Positions 35,651 to 44,416 of a DNA stretch of 64,000 nt are shown piece after piece; position 1 is the stretch's first letter; the number at the start of each line of letters is the position of its first letter. The translations under genes and the position numbers were made by a program. Origin of the DNA: a bacterium (GTDB taxonomy: Bacteria > Elusimicrobiota > Elusimicrobia > UBA1565 > UBA9628); NCBI GenBank assembly GCA_021782205.1, contig JAJXVH010000002.1, positions 1 to 64,000 of the forward strand, in the 5' to 3' direction. The notes below the pieces were generated by a model, which worked only from the letters and a program-made list of their open reading frames with translations, made no database searches and was not told where the DNA came from.

Positions 35651-37032
35651 GAGGGCCCGCCGGCGTTCTGCTCTGCGCGATCTTCGCCTCCGCGACGTGG
35701 GCCGGCTGCGCCGATCCGGGCAGCCTCGCGGGCGGCGGCGCCTTCGGCGGCGGCATGATGGCGGCAGCACCCGCTGCCGACGCCGGCAACGCCGCGCCCA
35801 CCAGCGGCCTGCAGGGAAATTTGATGCAGTCGTTGGTCGCCGCGCAGCTGGCCGCGCGGCAGGCTCAAGCCCCGGCGCAGGCGAACGCCGACGCGTCCGA
35901 GCCCTCCGCGCTCCATGACGCGGCGCGCGACTGCGACGTGGCGCGGCTGAACCAATTGCTGGACGCGGGCGGCAACGTCGACGCGCGCCTGCGCGGCACC
36001 GGAGATCAGGTTTCCGAAGGCATGACGCCGCTGATGACGGCCGCGAAGTCCGACCAGCTCGACTGCGTGCGCCTACTGCTGGCCCGCGGCGCGCGCGTCG
36101 ACGCGCAGAGCCGCTGGGGCTGGACGGCGGAGAACTACGCCGATCACTTCCACGCCAGCGCGGACGTGCGCGCGATGCTGCACAACGCCTACCTTGAAGC
36201 GCACCCCGAGACCGCCGCCGCTCCCGCAACGCCCGCCGCCGCGGCGGACGCCCCGGTCGCCGCCGCGCCTTCCGCTCCGGCCGCCCCCGTCTCCGACGCG
36301 GACGCGACCGGTCCGCGGGCCGCCGAACGCCCGCACGACTACGCCCTGGTCATCGGCATCGAGAAATACTCGCGCGTGCCCGACGCGCGCTTCGCCGAGC
36401 ACGACGCCGACGCGATGAAGAACCATCTGATCGCGCTCGGCTACCCGGAGCGCAACATCATACTGCTCAAGGGCGGCCATGCCACCCGCGGCGAGGTGCA
36501 GGGCTACGTGGAGGAATGGCTGCCCCGCAACGTGGGACCGCAGTCCGAGGTCTTCGTCTATTTCTCCGGCCACGGTTCTCCGGACCCGAAGAACGGCGAC
36601 GCCTACCTGGTGCCCTGGGACGGCGACCCCATGTTCCTGAAGTCCACGGCCTACCCGCTCAAGAGCCTCTACGCATCCCTGGGGAAACTCAACGCCCGGC
36701 GCGTGCTGATCGCGCTGGACTCCTGCTTCTCCGGCGCGGGGGGACGCTCCGTGCTGGCCGACGGCGCGCGCCCGCTGGTCTCCCGAGTGGACACGACCGC
36801 GGCGCCCGCGCGCGTGACCGTGCTGAGCGCCGCCTCCGGCGACGAGATCACGGGCACCATCGACTCTCAAGGCCACGGCGCGTTCACCTACTATCTGCTG
36901 AAATCACTCAACGACGGCAAGCTCACCGCGCGCGCCGCATACCGTGAACTCAAGCCGCGAGTCGAAGACGAGGCGCACCGCCAGAACCGCGAGCAAACGC
37001 CGCTGCTGCTGGGCGCGGACGCGCCCTTTTAA
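35647..37032 (+). CDS. Exported ankyrin-caspase (C14) protein
   Basis: The frame is open far upstream, so I take the TTG at 35647, which overlaps the dihydropyrimidinase stop. This gives an N-terminal hydrophobic segment ending in ATWAGC, close to a lipobox, so it is probably a lipoprotein. After a Gly/Ala/Gln-rich linker come two to three ankyrin repeats (about residues 85-185; SALHDAARDCDVARLNQLLDAG, GMTPLMTAAKSD). Next is an Ala/Pro linker, then a caspase-like domain (about 230-455) with catalytic His309 in YFSGHGSPDP and Cys360 in LDSCFSGAGG. Both catalytic residues are present. It is a periplasmic or surface metacaspase-type protease; its target is unknown. Confidence 0.78.
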   Translation: MRGPAGVLLCAIFASATWAGCADPGSLAGGGAFGGGMMAAAPAADAGNAAPTSGLQGNLMQSLVAAQLAARQAQAPAQANADASEPSALHDAARDCDVARLNQLLDAGGNVDARLRGTGDQVSEGMTPLMTAAKSDQLDCVRLLLARGARVDAQSRWGWTAENYADHFHASADVRAMLHNAYLEAHPETAAAPATPAAAADAPVAAAPSAPAAPVSDADATGPRAAERPHDYALVIGIEKYSRVPDARFAEHDADAMKNHLIALGYPERNIILLKGGHATRGEVQGYVEEWLPRNVGPQSEVFVYFSGHGSPDPKNGDAYLVPWDGDPMFLKSTAYPLKSLYASLGKLNARRVLIALDSCFSGAGGRSVLADGARPLVSRVDTTAAPARVTVLSAASGDEITGTIDSQGHGAFTYYLLKSLNDGKLTARAAYRELKPRVEDEAHRQNREQTPLLLGADAPF

Positions 37033-37060
37033 TTCCCATTGTTCCAACCGCCGCGCACGA

Positions 37061-37069
37061 TGCTAGAAT
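37061..37069 (+). promoter_or_regulatory. Extended -10 box before the PDZ lipoprotein gene
   Basis: TG-C-TAGAAT ends 9 bases before the ATG at 37079, so the leader would be only a few bases. AAGG lies within the gap but would not be fully transcribed. Confidence 0.5.
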
Positions 37070-37078
37070 AAGGTCATC

Positions 37079-37702
37079 ATGAAGGCACTCGCCCCGATAG
37101 CGGCCGCCGTTTTTTCCGCGTTCCTGCTTGCGGCCTGCGCCGAACAGCCCGTGTTCCAGAGCGCGGCGTCGCCCCTCTCGGCCCCGGCCGCCGCGCCGCA
37201 GGTGGTGCAGGCCTACCAGCCCTCTTCGGCCGTCTCCGCGCCGAACCCGCCGCCCGAGCCTGCGCCGGCGCCTGAGGCCGAAGCCGCTCCTGCCGCGCAA
37301 GCGGCCGCGCCAGCCGAGGAGGCGTCTGCCGGAGCCGGGCTTGTCGGCCTGCGCATCGGCGTGGTCCGCGGAGGCGTCGCGGTGGCGTCGGTGACGCCGG
37401 GCTCGTCGGCGGACCAGGCCGGAGTACAGGTGGGAGACCTGGTGTTGGCCGTGGACGGCGCCCGCACCGGCCCCATGACCTTGGCTCAGATCGCCGGCCG
37501 CGTGCGCGGCCCCGCGGGAACCTCGGTCACGATGACGTTCCAGCGCGCAGACGGCGCGCCCTTCGACAAAACCCTGCTGCGCCGCGGCGCGGCCGCCGTT
37601 GCCGCGGCGCCGGCCGCGGCCGTCTCCGCACCGGCGGCGTCAGCGTACGCCGACGACTCCTCCGGAGACGACGCGGACCTGGACGCGCGCCTCCTGCCTT
37701 GA
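37079..37702 (+). CDS. PDZ-domain lipoprotein
   Basis: The 207-residue protein has a clear lipoprotein signal (FSAFLLAACAEQ). An Ala/Pro/Glu-rich tether (about 25-85) follows, then one PDZ domain (about 87-170; GLRIGVVRGGVAVASVTPGSSADQAGVQVGDLVLAVDG). It has no protease domain, so it likely binds protein C-termini in the periplasm or at the outer membrane. It stands alone behind its own promoter, 46 bases after the caspase gene. Confidence 0.8.
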   Translation: MKALAPIAAAVFSAFLLAACAEQPVFQSAASPLSAPAAAPQVVQAYQPSSAVSAPNPPPEPAPAPEAEAAPAAQAAAPAEEASAGAGLVGLRIGVVRGGVAVASVTPGSSADQAGVQVGDLVLAVDGARTGPMTLAQIAGRVRGPAGTSVTMTFQRADGAPFDKTLLRRGAAAVAAAPAAAVSAPAASAYADDSSGDDADLDARLLP

Positions 37703-37748
37703 AAATTGCCAGTCACACTGGTCATTTCCAAGGATGAATTTTCGGCGG

Positions 37749-37774
37749 TCCGCATGCGCCTTCCGCATGCGCCT
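37749..37774 (+). repeat. 13-base tandem repeat, two copies
   Basis: TCCGCATGCGCCT occurs twice head to tail in the gap before the aldehyde dehydrogenase. Each copy holds the palindrome GCATGC. It may be a regulator site or chance. Confidence 0.45.
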
Positions 37775-37834
37775 ATTGTATCCCCGACGCCGCGGCAGCG
37801 GCCGCGGCGCGACGGCTTGGAGTCGGCCGCGAAC

Positions 37835-37843
37835 TGATATAAT
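37835..37843 (+). promoter_or_regulatory. Extended -10 promoter of the aldehyde dehydrogenase gene
   Basis: TG-A-TATAAT lies 26 bases before the ATG at 37870. CTTGGA, 16 bases upstream, is a weak -35 candidate. The leader includes a good GGAGG ribosome-binding site, so this gene has a normal leader, unlike the leaderless ones. Confidence 0.65.
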
Positions 37844-37869
37844 CTAGCAACACGCACACCGGAGGCAAC

Positions 37870-39378
37870 ATGTCCACCGCCACGAAGCCCGAAATCTCCG
37901 CCGCCGTTCTTCAGCAGTTCATCGCCGGGCGCTGGGTCGACGGCTCGTCGACCAAGCAGATCGTCTCCACCAACCCCGCCGACTCGCGCCAGGTGCTGGC
38001 GACCTTGCGCGGCGCCGACCGCGCCGACGCGCTGCGCGCCATCGAGGCCGCGCACCAGGCCTTCCCGGCCTGGCGCGACACTCCGGCGCCGGTGCGCGGG
38101 CGCATTCTGGCCAAGGCCGCCCAACTTTTACGCGCGCGCAAGGAGGAACTGGCGCGGCTCATGACGCGCGAGGAGGGGAAAATCCTTCCCGAGGCGCTGG
38201 GCGAGATGGAGAAGGGCATCACCTTGATCGAGTGGTTCGCCGGCGAGGGCCTGCGCCTGGGCGGCGTGACCATGCCCTCGGAGCTGCCCAAGAACATCCT
38301 CTACACCACCCGCCACCCGCGCGGCGTCGCCTCCATCATCACGCCGTGGAACTTCCCGTTCGCCATTCCCGCGTGGAAGATCGCGCCGGCGCTGGTCTCC
38401 GGCTGCACGGTGGTCTTCAAGCCCGCGTCCTTGGTGCCCGCCATGGCCGTGGAGTTCGTCAAGATACTGGACGAGGCCGGCATCCCCAAGGGCGTGATCA
38501 ACCTGGTGCTGGGTTCGGGGGCGGCGATGGGCGACGTGCTGGTCGAGGACCCGCGCGTGAAGGTGGTCTCCTTCACCGGGTCCAACGAGATCGGCCGGCG
38601 CGTGCACACGATCTGCGGCGCGCGCGGCGTGCCCGTGACCTGCGAGATGGGCGGCAAGAATCCGGCGGTCGTCTGGGGCGACGCGGACCTGGACCTGGCG
38701 CTGGGCGGAGTCATGAAGGGCGCCTTCGGCTCCACGGGCCAACGCTGCACGGCCACCTCGCGGCTGATCCTGGACGAGCGCATCGCCGACAAGTTCCTGG
38801 CCATGCTCTTGGCCGAGGTCAAGAAGATCAAGCTCGGCGACGGGCTTGAGGCGGGCATCGGTATGGGACCGGCGGTCGACGAGTCCCAGCTCAAGACGGA
38901 CCTGGACTACATCGAGATCGGCAAGAAGGAGGGGGCGAAGCTTCTGTGCGGCGGCGCGCGCCCTCAAGGTGAGGCGTTCGCGCACGGCTGTTTCGTGGAG
39001 CCCACCGTGTTCGACCGCGTGAACCCGAAATCCCGGCTGTGGCAGGAGGAAGTCTTCGGGCCGGTGCTGGCCGTGGCGCGCGCGAAGACTTTCGACGAAG
39101 CGCTGGAGCTGGCCAACGACTGCGCCTTCGGCCTGACCTGCGCCGTCTACACGCAGGACCTGACCTTGGCCATGCGCTTCTCGGAGAAGATCGAGGCGGG
39201 CATGGTCCACGTCAACAGCCCCACCATCGGCGGCGAGGCGCAGGTCCCCTTCGGCGGCGTCAAGGGCTCCGGCGTGGGCGAGCGCGAGATGTCCAAGGAA
39301 GGCCTGCACTTCTACACCGAGCTCAAGACCGTGTTCCTGGACTACACCGGCGAGCGCCGCAGTTCGAACATCTACTGA
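37870..39378 (+). CDS. NAD(P)-dependent semialdehyde dehydrogenase
   Basis: The 502-residue aldehyde dehydrogenase has the catalytic Cys293 (GSTGQRCTATSR) and Glu259 (CEMGGKNPAVV), plus TPWNFPFAIPAWKIAPAL and FTGSNEIGRR for NAD(P) and substrate binding. The GQRCTATSR form is common in succinate- and 2-oxoglutarate-semialdehyde dehydrogenases. Beside the pyrimidine genes and a class III aminotransferase, oxidation of malonate semialdehyde or a related product is a fair guess, but methylmalonate-semialdehyde dehydrogenase motifs are not evident. GGAGG precedes the ATG. Confidence 0.85.
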   Translation: MSTATKPEISAAVLQQFIAGRWVDGSSTKQIVSTNPADSRQVLATLRGADRADALRAIEAAHQAFPAWRDTPAPVRGRILAKAAQLLRARKEELARLMTREEGKILPEALGEMEKGITLIEWFAGEGLRLGGVTMPSELPKNILYTTRHPRGVASIITPWNFPFAIPAWKIAPALVSGCTVVFKPASLVPAMAVEFVKILDEAGIPKGVINLVLGSGAAMGDVLVEDPRVKVVSFTGSNEIGRRVHTICGARGVPVTCEMGGKNPAVVWGDADLDLALGGVMKGAFGSTGQRCTATSRLILDERIADKFLAMLLAEVKKIKLGDGLEAGIGMGPAVDESQLKTDLDYIEIGKKEGAKLLCGGARPQGEAFAHGCFVEPTVFDRVNPKSRLWQEEVFGPVLAVARAKTFDEALELANDCAFGLTCAVYTQDLTLAMRFSEKIEAGMVHVNSPTIGGEAQVPFGGVKGSGVGEREMSKEGLHFYTELKTVFLDYTGERRSSNIY

Positions 39379-39407
39379 AACTGGAAGCGCCGAGGCACGC
39401 AAATCCC

Positions 39408-40358
39408 GTGCGGAAGATGCTCCGCGCCTCTTCGGTCGCGCTCTTGCTCGCCGGATGCGCGGTTCCGTCGATCAAACAGATGTCGCCGTCGCTCGGCAAG
39501 TCGGCCGTCATTGAAACGGCGGCCTCCGCTGAAATCGTCAAAATTGACGAGCGGCTGAACCTCCTCTATTTTTTCCCCTGGAAAAGCGCGGCCTTGACGG
39601 AGGGCGAGCATGTCCTGTTCTTTTTTTGCGGGCCGCCCATAAAGGCTATTCGCACTTACAAATTCACCGCGCAGCCCGCCCACGTCTATCGGCTCGAGTG
39701 CAAGCATGTTTCGTTCGGCCCACTACGGGGCGAGAACACGCGCATAGTCGATGTCCAGACGGGCGCGGATGTCGGCCGAATCCTCAGCGCCAGCGGGGAC
39801 GCGGTTATTGAGAGCGCGCCTGAATCGGTGGATTACCCCCTTTTCAAGTGGCGGCCTACAAATAATGCCGGCTGGTACATCCTGAGACGCGACGCTTACG
39901 GCATCTCATTGCTGCAGGCAGGCGAAAATACGGACGGACTCTATGCCGTCAACATCGGAACGATGACGCTCCCCGAATTCGGCAAGCGTGACGACTTCCT
40001 TGCCTTCGTCGGCCGCCAGGAACCCTCCGCCCTCGACCCGCGGCGGTTCCAAGTTCTCCAGGACAGCGTGACCTACCAGGTCGGACAACCCGGACCCTGC
40101 GCAATGATTCATCGCAAGGCAATAGATGACGAGCCCGACACCGCGCGAGATTTGCCGTCGAGCCTGGCGAATGCGCTTGGGCGGAAGATCGGCACGGTAC
40201 CGCCGCTCATTTTCGAGAGCTACGGATATGTTTGCCGCTCCAGGCGCGATAGAAGGATCGCGATCGTCTTCTTTTTTTCGCACCAATACTACGACGGCCA
40301 ACAGGTTGGATCTTTGCCTGAACGGGCGCAGAACGCGTTCAATCGTCTAGAACTATGA
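39408..40358 (+). CDS. Lipoprotein of unknown function
   Basis: The start is uncertain: GTG at 39408 or ATG at 39417; both give a clean lipoprotein signal (VALLLAGCAVPS). The longer track ORF is antisense or out-of-frame shadow of the aldehyde dehydrogenase. The mature 290-residue protein is beta-rich at first (LNLLYFFPWKSAALTEGEH), then mixed, and contains few cysteines (HVYRLECKHVSFG, YGYVCRSRRD). I recognise no family. Base composition is slightly lower in GC than the genes before it. Confidence 0.6.
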   Translation: MRKMLRASSVALLLAGCAVPSIKQMSPSLGKSAVIETAASAEIVKIDERLNLLYFFPWKSAALTEGEHVLFFFCGPPIKAIRTYKFTAQPAHVYRLECKHVSFGPLRGENTRIVDVQTGADVGRILSASGDAVIESAPESVDYPLFKWRPTNNAGWYILRRDAYGISLLQAGENTDGLYAVNIGTMTLPEFGKRDDFLAFVGRQEPSALDPRRFQVLQDSVTYQVGQPGPCAMIHRKAIDDEPDTARDLPSSLANALGRKIGTVPPLIFESYGYVCRSRRDRRIAIVFFFSHQYYDGQQVGSLPERAQNAFNRLEL

Positions 40359-40425
40359 TCCTTGCACCGGACCTGCCGGGTCGCATGATAGTTCGAGGAC
40401 GCCTTCCAGAGAAGCTGGTCACTCC

Positions 40426-40836
40426 ATGCGCGATGAAGAAATAAATCTAGCGGGATTGTTGAAAGGTCGAACCTTGGCCGAATTTTTATCTAGTGGCAAG
40501 AGCGGTCGATTTATCACATCCGAGCAATTTCTTGTCCATCTGGATGAAGGCCTCTGGCATACAACATCGCCCATTCGTTATGACGGCATCCTCAACGCCA
40601 AGGCGATCCTCCCAGAACCGGTCATATCGGACTCTGAGCGCTGGAATACGGCCGCAGGACCAGAATCTGATCGGGCATCGTCAACTCCCCACAACTATGT
40701 ATTATTACACTATGGGAACTATGGAGCGGTTGAAGCTGGCACCTGGTTATACGGGCAGCGCCCAACGCACCGACATCCTCGTCGTAGACGAATTTTACTG
40801 ACGAGCCTCGAAAAGGAGAAAATTTATGAAGCATAA
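40426..40836 (+). CDS. Small hypothetical ORF, possibly a decayed gene
   Basis: This lies in a lower-GC stretch of about 465 bases (40359-40825) between two clear genes. Frame one (136 residues) begins MRDEEINLAGLLKGRTLAEFL and reads plausibly up to about codon 80. From there a second frame (ending at 40801, LKLAPGYTGSAQRTDILVVDEFY) looks more protein-like. The region may therefore hold one small gene broken by a frameshift, or no gene at all. The last codons overlap the next gene's ribosome-binding site. Confidence 0.3.
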   Translation: MRDEEINLAGLLKGRTLAEFLSSGKSGRFITSEQFLVHLDEGLWHTTSPIRYDGILNAKAILPEPVISDSERWNTAAGPESDRASSTPHNYVLLHYGNYGAVEAGTWLYGQRPTHRHPRRRRILLTSLEKEKIYEA

Positions 40837-42172
40837 ACCGCCGACAAAGCCCGCCCCTGCCGCGTCCAAGATATCCACCGTGCCTTCGGCCGCGGAGACC
40901 GCCGCGATCCGCGCCAAGCACCTCCTGCCCCTGCCCGGCCCCATGTTCTCAAAGCCCGTGCAGATCGTGGAGGGGAAGATGCAGTTTCTCTACGATGAAA
41001 ACGGCAAGCAATATCTGGACGGCTTCGCGGGCGTGGCCACGGTCTCCATCGGCCACTCGCATCCGCACTTCGTTCAAGCGCTCAAAAACCAGATCGACAA
41101 GCTCCAGCACAACCCGCCGCTCTACCTGCACCCGGCCGTGGGCGCGTTCGCCAAGCGCCTGGCCGACAAAGCCAAGACCGTCAACCCGGACATGGACGTG
41201 TGCTTCTTCACCAACTCCGGCTCCGAGGCCAACGAGATGGCCGCCCTGCTCGCCAAGGCCCATACCGGCCGCCACGAGTTCGTCGCCGTCCAGCGTTCCT
41301 ATCACGGCCGGACCTTGCTCACCGTGGCCCTCACCGGCCAGCACAACTGGCGCAATCAAGCGCCCTATCCCGCGGGCGTCAGCTTCACGCCCACCGATTA
41401 CGCCTACCGCTTCAACGGGACCGCTCCGCAGTCGACGGAGGCCGCGCTCAAGGGCCTGGCCGAGACGCTCAAGACCTCGACCCAAGGAAAGATCGCGGCG
41501 TTTTTCGCCGAGACGATCATGGGCGTGGGCGGCGCCATCACGCCGGGCAAGGAGTATTTCCCGCAGGCCGTGGAACTGGTGCACAAGCACGGCGGGCTGT
41601 TCATCTGCGACGAGGTGCAGGCCGGCGTGGGCCGCACCGGAAAACACTACTTCGGCATCCAGCACTGGGGGGCCAAGCCCGACATCCTGGTCATGGCCAA
41701 GGGCCTGGCCAACGGCTATCCCATCGGCGCCGTGATCACCACGCCCGAGATCGCCGCCTCGGTCAAGGGCATGCTCCACTACAACACCTTCGGCGGCGGG
41801 CCCATGGCCATGGCCGCGGCCGACGCCGTGATGGACGTGGTGGAACGGGAAAACTTGGCCGACAACGCGCAGAAGGTGGGCGCGCGCCTGTGGTCCGCTC
41901 TCAAGGAAATCCAATCCCGCGACGAGCGCGTGGGCGACGTACGCGGCATGGGCCTGATGCTGGGAGTGGAGCTGGTCAAGTCCGGCAAAACCAAGGAACC
42001 CGCGCCGGAGCTGACCGCGGCGGTCGTCGAGAGAATGAAGGACCTCGGCGTGCTGGTGGGCAAGGGCGGCCTTGAGGGAAACACCGTGCGCATCAAGCCG
42101 CCGCTGTGCCTGACCGCCGCCGACGTGGACCGCATCGCCAACGCGTTCCAGGCCGCGCTGAAAGGCGCCTGA
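40826..42172 (+). CDS. Class III aminotransferase, AGXT2/beta-alanine-type
   Basis: The 448-residue PLP enzyme has the family motifs TNSGSEANEMAALLA and FICDEVQAGVGRTGKHYFG, with PLP Lys292 in VMAKGLANGYPIGAV. The overall pattern, including YHGRTLLTVALTG, resembles AGXT2 (alanine-glyoxylate / 3-aminoisobutyrate-pyruvate aminotransferases) more than GabT. With the upstream pathway making beta-alanine, transamination of beta-alanine or 3-aminoisobutyrate is the likely job. AAAGGAG precedes the ATG. The first 25 residues are a Lys/Pro/Ala-rich extension. Confidence 0.85.
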   Translation: MKHKPPTKPAPAASKISTVPSAAETAAIRAKHLLPLPGPMFSKPVQIVEGKMQFLYDENGKQYLDGFAGVATVSIGHSHPHFVQALKNQIDKLQHNPPLYLHPAVGAFAKRLADKAKTVNPDMDVCFFTNSGSEANEMAALLAKAHTGRHEFVAVQRSYHGRTLLTVALTGQHNWRNQAPYPAGVSFTPTDYAYRFNGTAPQSTEAALKGLAETLKTSTQGKIAAFFAETIMGVGGAITPGKEYFPQAVELVHKHGGLFICDEVQAGVGRTGKHYFGIQHWGAKPDILVMAKGLANGYPIGAVITTPEIAASVKGMLHYNTFGGGPMAMAAADAVMDVVERENLADNAQKVGARLWSALKEIQSRDERVGDVRGMGLMLGVELVKSGKTKEPAPELTAAVVERMKDLGVLVGKGGLEGNTVRIKPPLCLTAADVDRIANAFQAALKGA

Positions 42173-42190
42173 ACGAAATTCCAAGTCCTG

Positions 42191-42219
42191 TTGACTGCCG
42201 CGCGTCGACTTCTTAAAAT
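42191..42219 (+). promoter_or_regulatory. Strong sigma-70-type promoter
   Basis: TTGACT, a 17-base spacer, then TAAAAT: both boxes are one base from consensus at optimal spacing. The start of transcription should lie near 42227, giving a leader of about 30 bases with AGGAGG before the ATG at 42257. It is the best -35/-10 pair in the window. Confidence 0.7.
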
Positions 42220-42256
42220 AATCTAATTCCTTAGGCCGTATCTCAGGAGGGAAACC

Positions 42257-42820
42257 ATGTTCACCTCATTTAGAAAAACGTTGGCGTTGGCGGCGACCGT
42301 CTTAATTTTCGGGGCGGGTCACGCCCGTGCAAATCTTTCTGGAAGCACGATTAGTAATAGTGCATTTAACACGATTCCCGTAACGGTCGTCGGCACAACC
42401 AAAGCAACGGTCATGGTTAATGGGCAGCCGTATAAGCCCGGGGCGACGATCCAGCCCGGCCAGTCGATCACGGTGACGGGCGGGTCGGCTGTACTCGACA
42501 TTGGGACAACCGAAGTCACCGCGAACGATGGGAGCTCGATGCAAATGCATGCGGGGAGTCAGGGCGATCCCTGGAGTGGTATTCCGCCTGTTGACCCCAG
42601 CTTCTCTCTTACAAAGGGAACGATCAACGTAATTGGTTCAACATTATCCTCTGGATCCATACTCTCCACCGTTGAAGATAATGCTTATACTGCGGTACTT
42701 GTTGCAGAAGGGGATCTAGGCCTTTATACCGATAACAAAGAACTTATCAACGAGGTCGTCAATCTCGTTCCAACCCCGGCGCAGGCGTCGGCGGTGATAT
42801 CGCCGTCCGCCCCGCATTAG
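42257..42820 (+). CDS. Secreted FecR-like beta-rich protein
   Basis: The 187-residue protein has a signal peptide (TLALAATVLIFGAGHARA). The mature part resembles the FecR-type beta domain: KATVMVNGQPYKPGATIQPGQSITV, then GGSAVLDIGTTEVTAND. It has no membrane anchor and no cysteine. Strong promoter and ribosome-binding site suggest abundant product. GC content is clearly lower than that of most neighbours. Exact role unknown; FecR-like domains are used in sensing and surface proteins. Confidence 0.65.
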   Translation: MFTSFRKTLALAATVLIFGAGHARANLSGSTISNSAFNTIPVTVVGTTKATVMVNGQPYKPGATIQPGQSITVTGGSAVLDIGTTEVTANDGSSMQMHAGSQGDPWSGIPPVDPSFSLTKGTINVIGSTLSSGSILSTVEDNAYTAVLVAEGDLGLYTDNKELINEVVNLVPTPAQASAVISPSAPH

Positions 42821-42855
42821 TCTTCACGCAAACAGATACAACAACGGTCGAAAGA

Positions 42856-43692
42856 TTGGCGCGCGCCGGAAGTAGTTGCGGATGCGGCTTAAAGTTCGCG
42901 CGTTTGACGGCATCGGCATTGTCGGCACTCTTGGCGGCGTGCGCCGCGTATGTGCCGCGGGCGCAGTTCACGTGTCCAAGCGGGGTGCTCGTCTCGCTGA
43001 ACCCCGAAACGACGGCTTGCAAGATGGACGCCGCGCCACCGTCGCCCGCAGGCGACTGCCGGACGGTTTATGTTTATTGGCCGAACGGCGCGGGGAATCA
43101 CAGTTCGTTTTTGATTCAGCGCCAGGATTTTCCTGTCCCGGAGGCCGTCGTCGTTTCGACGGGGGCCGATGCGCACGCGGGTTTTGTCGGAACACTGACG
43201 GGCCTGCCCACGGATTGGGTGGAGGTGGGCTTCGGCAACCTGGACCATTACCTGGCTGGACTTACGGGGAAGGATTTCCCCTGGTGGAAAATAGCCGCCG
43301 CGACCCGCGGGGCCGTGCAGGTCCGGCCATTTCCATTGGGAGGCTCTCCCGCGCGTTGGCTCAGCCCTAACATGATGTTTTTTCCCGTCGATCTGCCGGA
43401 GGATCGCTATACAGTCCTCATGAACTACATCTCCGCCTCATTCGCGCGTGGAAGGGACGGCACCCCCATTCTGGAAGACGGGACGCACGGGTCGGGCATC
43501 TATCTCTCCACGCTGACCTACAGCTACCGCCGCTTTTGCAACAGTTGGCTGCTCCAAGGACTGAAGGTGGCAGGATTTCCCACGGACACCTGGATGCCCC
43601 ATCAGGATTCGGTGAAGGAATGGTTTCGCGAGGACTATCGCGAGCCGGCCGCCTGCGCGAGGCCGGCTCGTGATGCCGCGTCCGCCCGATGA
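42856..43692 (+). CDS. DUF2459-like exported protein
   Basis: The TTG start at 42856 is weak but gives a basic N-terminus followed by a lipobox-like segment (SALSALLAACAAYV). The 278-residue product contains VYVYWPNGAGNHSSFLI and WVEVGFGNLDHYLAG; this pattern of a nucleophile-like region followed by a W-x-E-x-G-x-G motif and an aromatic tail recalls the DUF2459 family (once called urease-associated). The function is unknown. The last four bases overlap the next gene (ATGA), so the two are coupled. Confidence 0.5.
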   Translation: MARAGSSCGCGLKFARLTASALSALLAACAAYVPRAQFTCPSGVLVSLNPETTACKMDAAPPSPAGDCRTVYVYWPNGAGNHSSFLIQRQDFPVPEAVVVSTGADAHAGFVGTLTGLPTDWVEVGFGNLDHYLAGLTGKDFPWWKIAAATRGAVQVRPFPLGGSPARWLSPNMMFFPVDLPEDRYTVLMNYISASFARGRDGTPILEDGTHGSGIYLSTLTYSYRRFCNSWLLQGLKVAGFPTDTWMPHQDSVKEWFREDYREPAACARPARDAASAR

Positions 43693-44369
43693 GATGGGCC
43701 GCGGCCCTGGCCTGCGCGCTGGCCGCCTGCGCGCCCCGCTCCTCCCTGTTTCCCGTGAGGTTGTGCGGTACGGGCCCGATGTCCCCGGCGCGCGCGCGGA
43801 GACTGCGCGCGGCGGCCATGCGCGTGGGTCTGTCCACGGCGGGGGACGCCACCTGCGCAGAAGCGGCGAACGTCCCTCCCGCGCCGGCCATGCTCCCCGT
43901 CTTCGATCCTCGCGACGGCCGACCCGTCGGCGCCATGCGGCTCGGACTCCAAAGCTACTGCGCTCTCTTGGACGGAGTCGGCGGACTGTTCTACTCCGTG
44001 CCGGCGCAAAAGGACGAGGCCCCGCCCGAACAATGGATAGCGCTCCGTCTGGTGGCCGAACAGATGAGCGCCCTTCAGCAGATACTGACGGGTGGCCGCG
44101 CTTGGGCTGCGCCGTTCGGGCCTCTGCCCGAGGGTCTGCGCGCGCGCGCCTGGCGCTACCACGGCCGCGATTACGTGATCGTCGCGGACCTGGGTCGCGA
44201 CTCCTTGAAGATTCCGGTGCAACTGCTGGAGCCGCGCTGGCGGCTGCTGTTCCAGCGCCGCCGCGACGTCCAAGATGTTCTGCCTTTCGCCGGCGACGGC
44301 TGGTACATGGCCCCGTTCCAAGTCCTGGTCTTCGAAAGCCGGCCAAGCCTTTTCGGGCTGAGTTTTTAG
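43689..44369 (+). CDS. Small lipoprotein of unknown function
   Basis: The ATG overlaps the upstream stop. The 226-residue protein has a short lipoprotein signal (RWAAALACALAACAPRSS). The mature part is Arg/Ala/Leu-rich, with a mixed alpha/beta core (LRLVAEQMSALQQIL, RDYVIVADLGRDSLKIPVQLL). I recognise no family. It is probably made together with the DUF2459-like protein. Confidence 0.55.
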   Translation: MRWAAALACALAACAPRSSLFPVRLCGTGPMSPARARRLRAAAMRVGLSTAGDATCAEAANVPPAPAMLPVFDPRDGRPVGAMRLGLQSYCALLDGVGGLFYSVPAQKDEAPPEQWIALRLVAEQMSALQQILTGGRAWAAPFGPLPEGLRARAWRYHGRDYVIVADLGRDSLKIPVQLLEPRWRLLFQRRRDVQDVLPFAGDGWYMAPFQVLVFESRPSLFGLSF

Positions 44370-44400
44370 TCGCGCTTCGCGCGTCAACGCGCCCGGCGTT

Positions 44401-44409
44401 TGATACTAT
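44401..44409 (+). promoter_or_regulatory. Extended -10 box, 7 bases before rocD (leaderless)
   Basis: TG-A-TACTAT, then CTCGTCC, then ATG at 44417. There is no ribosome-binding site in the gap, so a leaderless mRNA is expected. Confidence 0.6.
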
Positions 44410-44416
44410 CTCGTCC

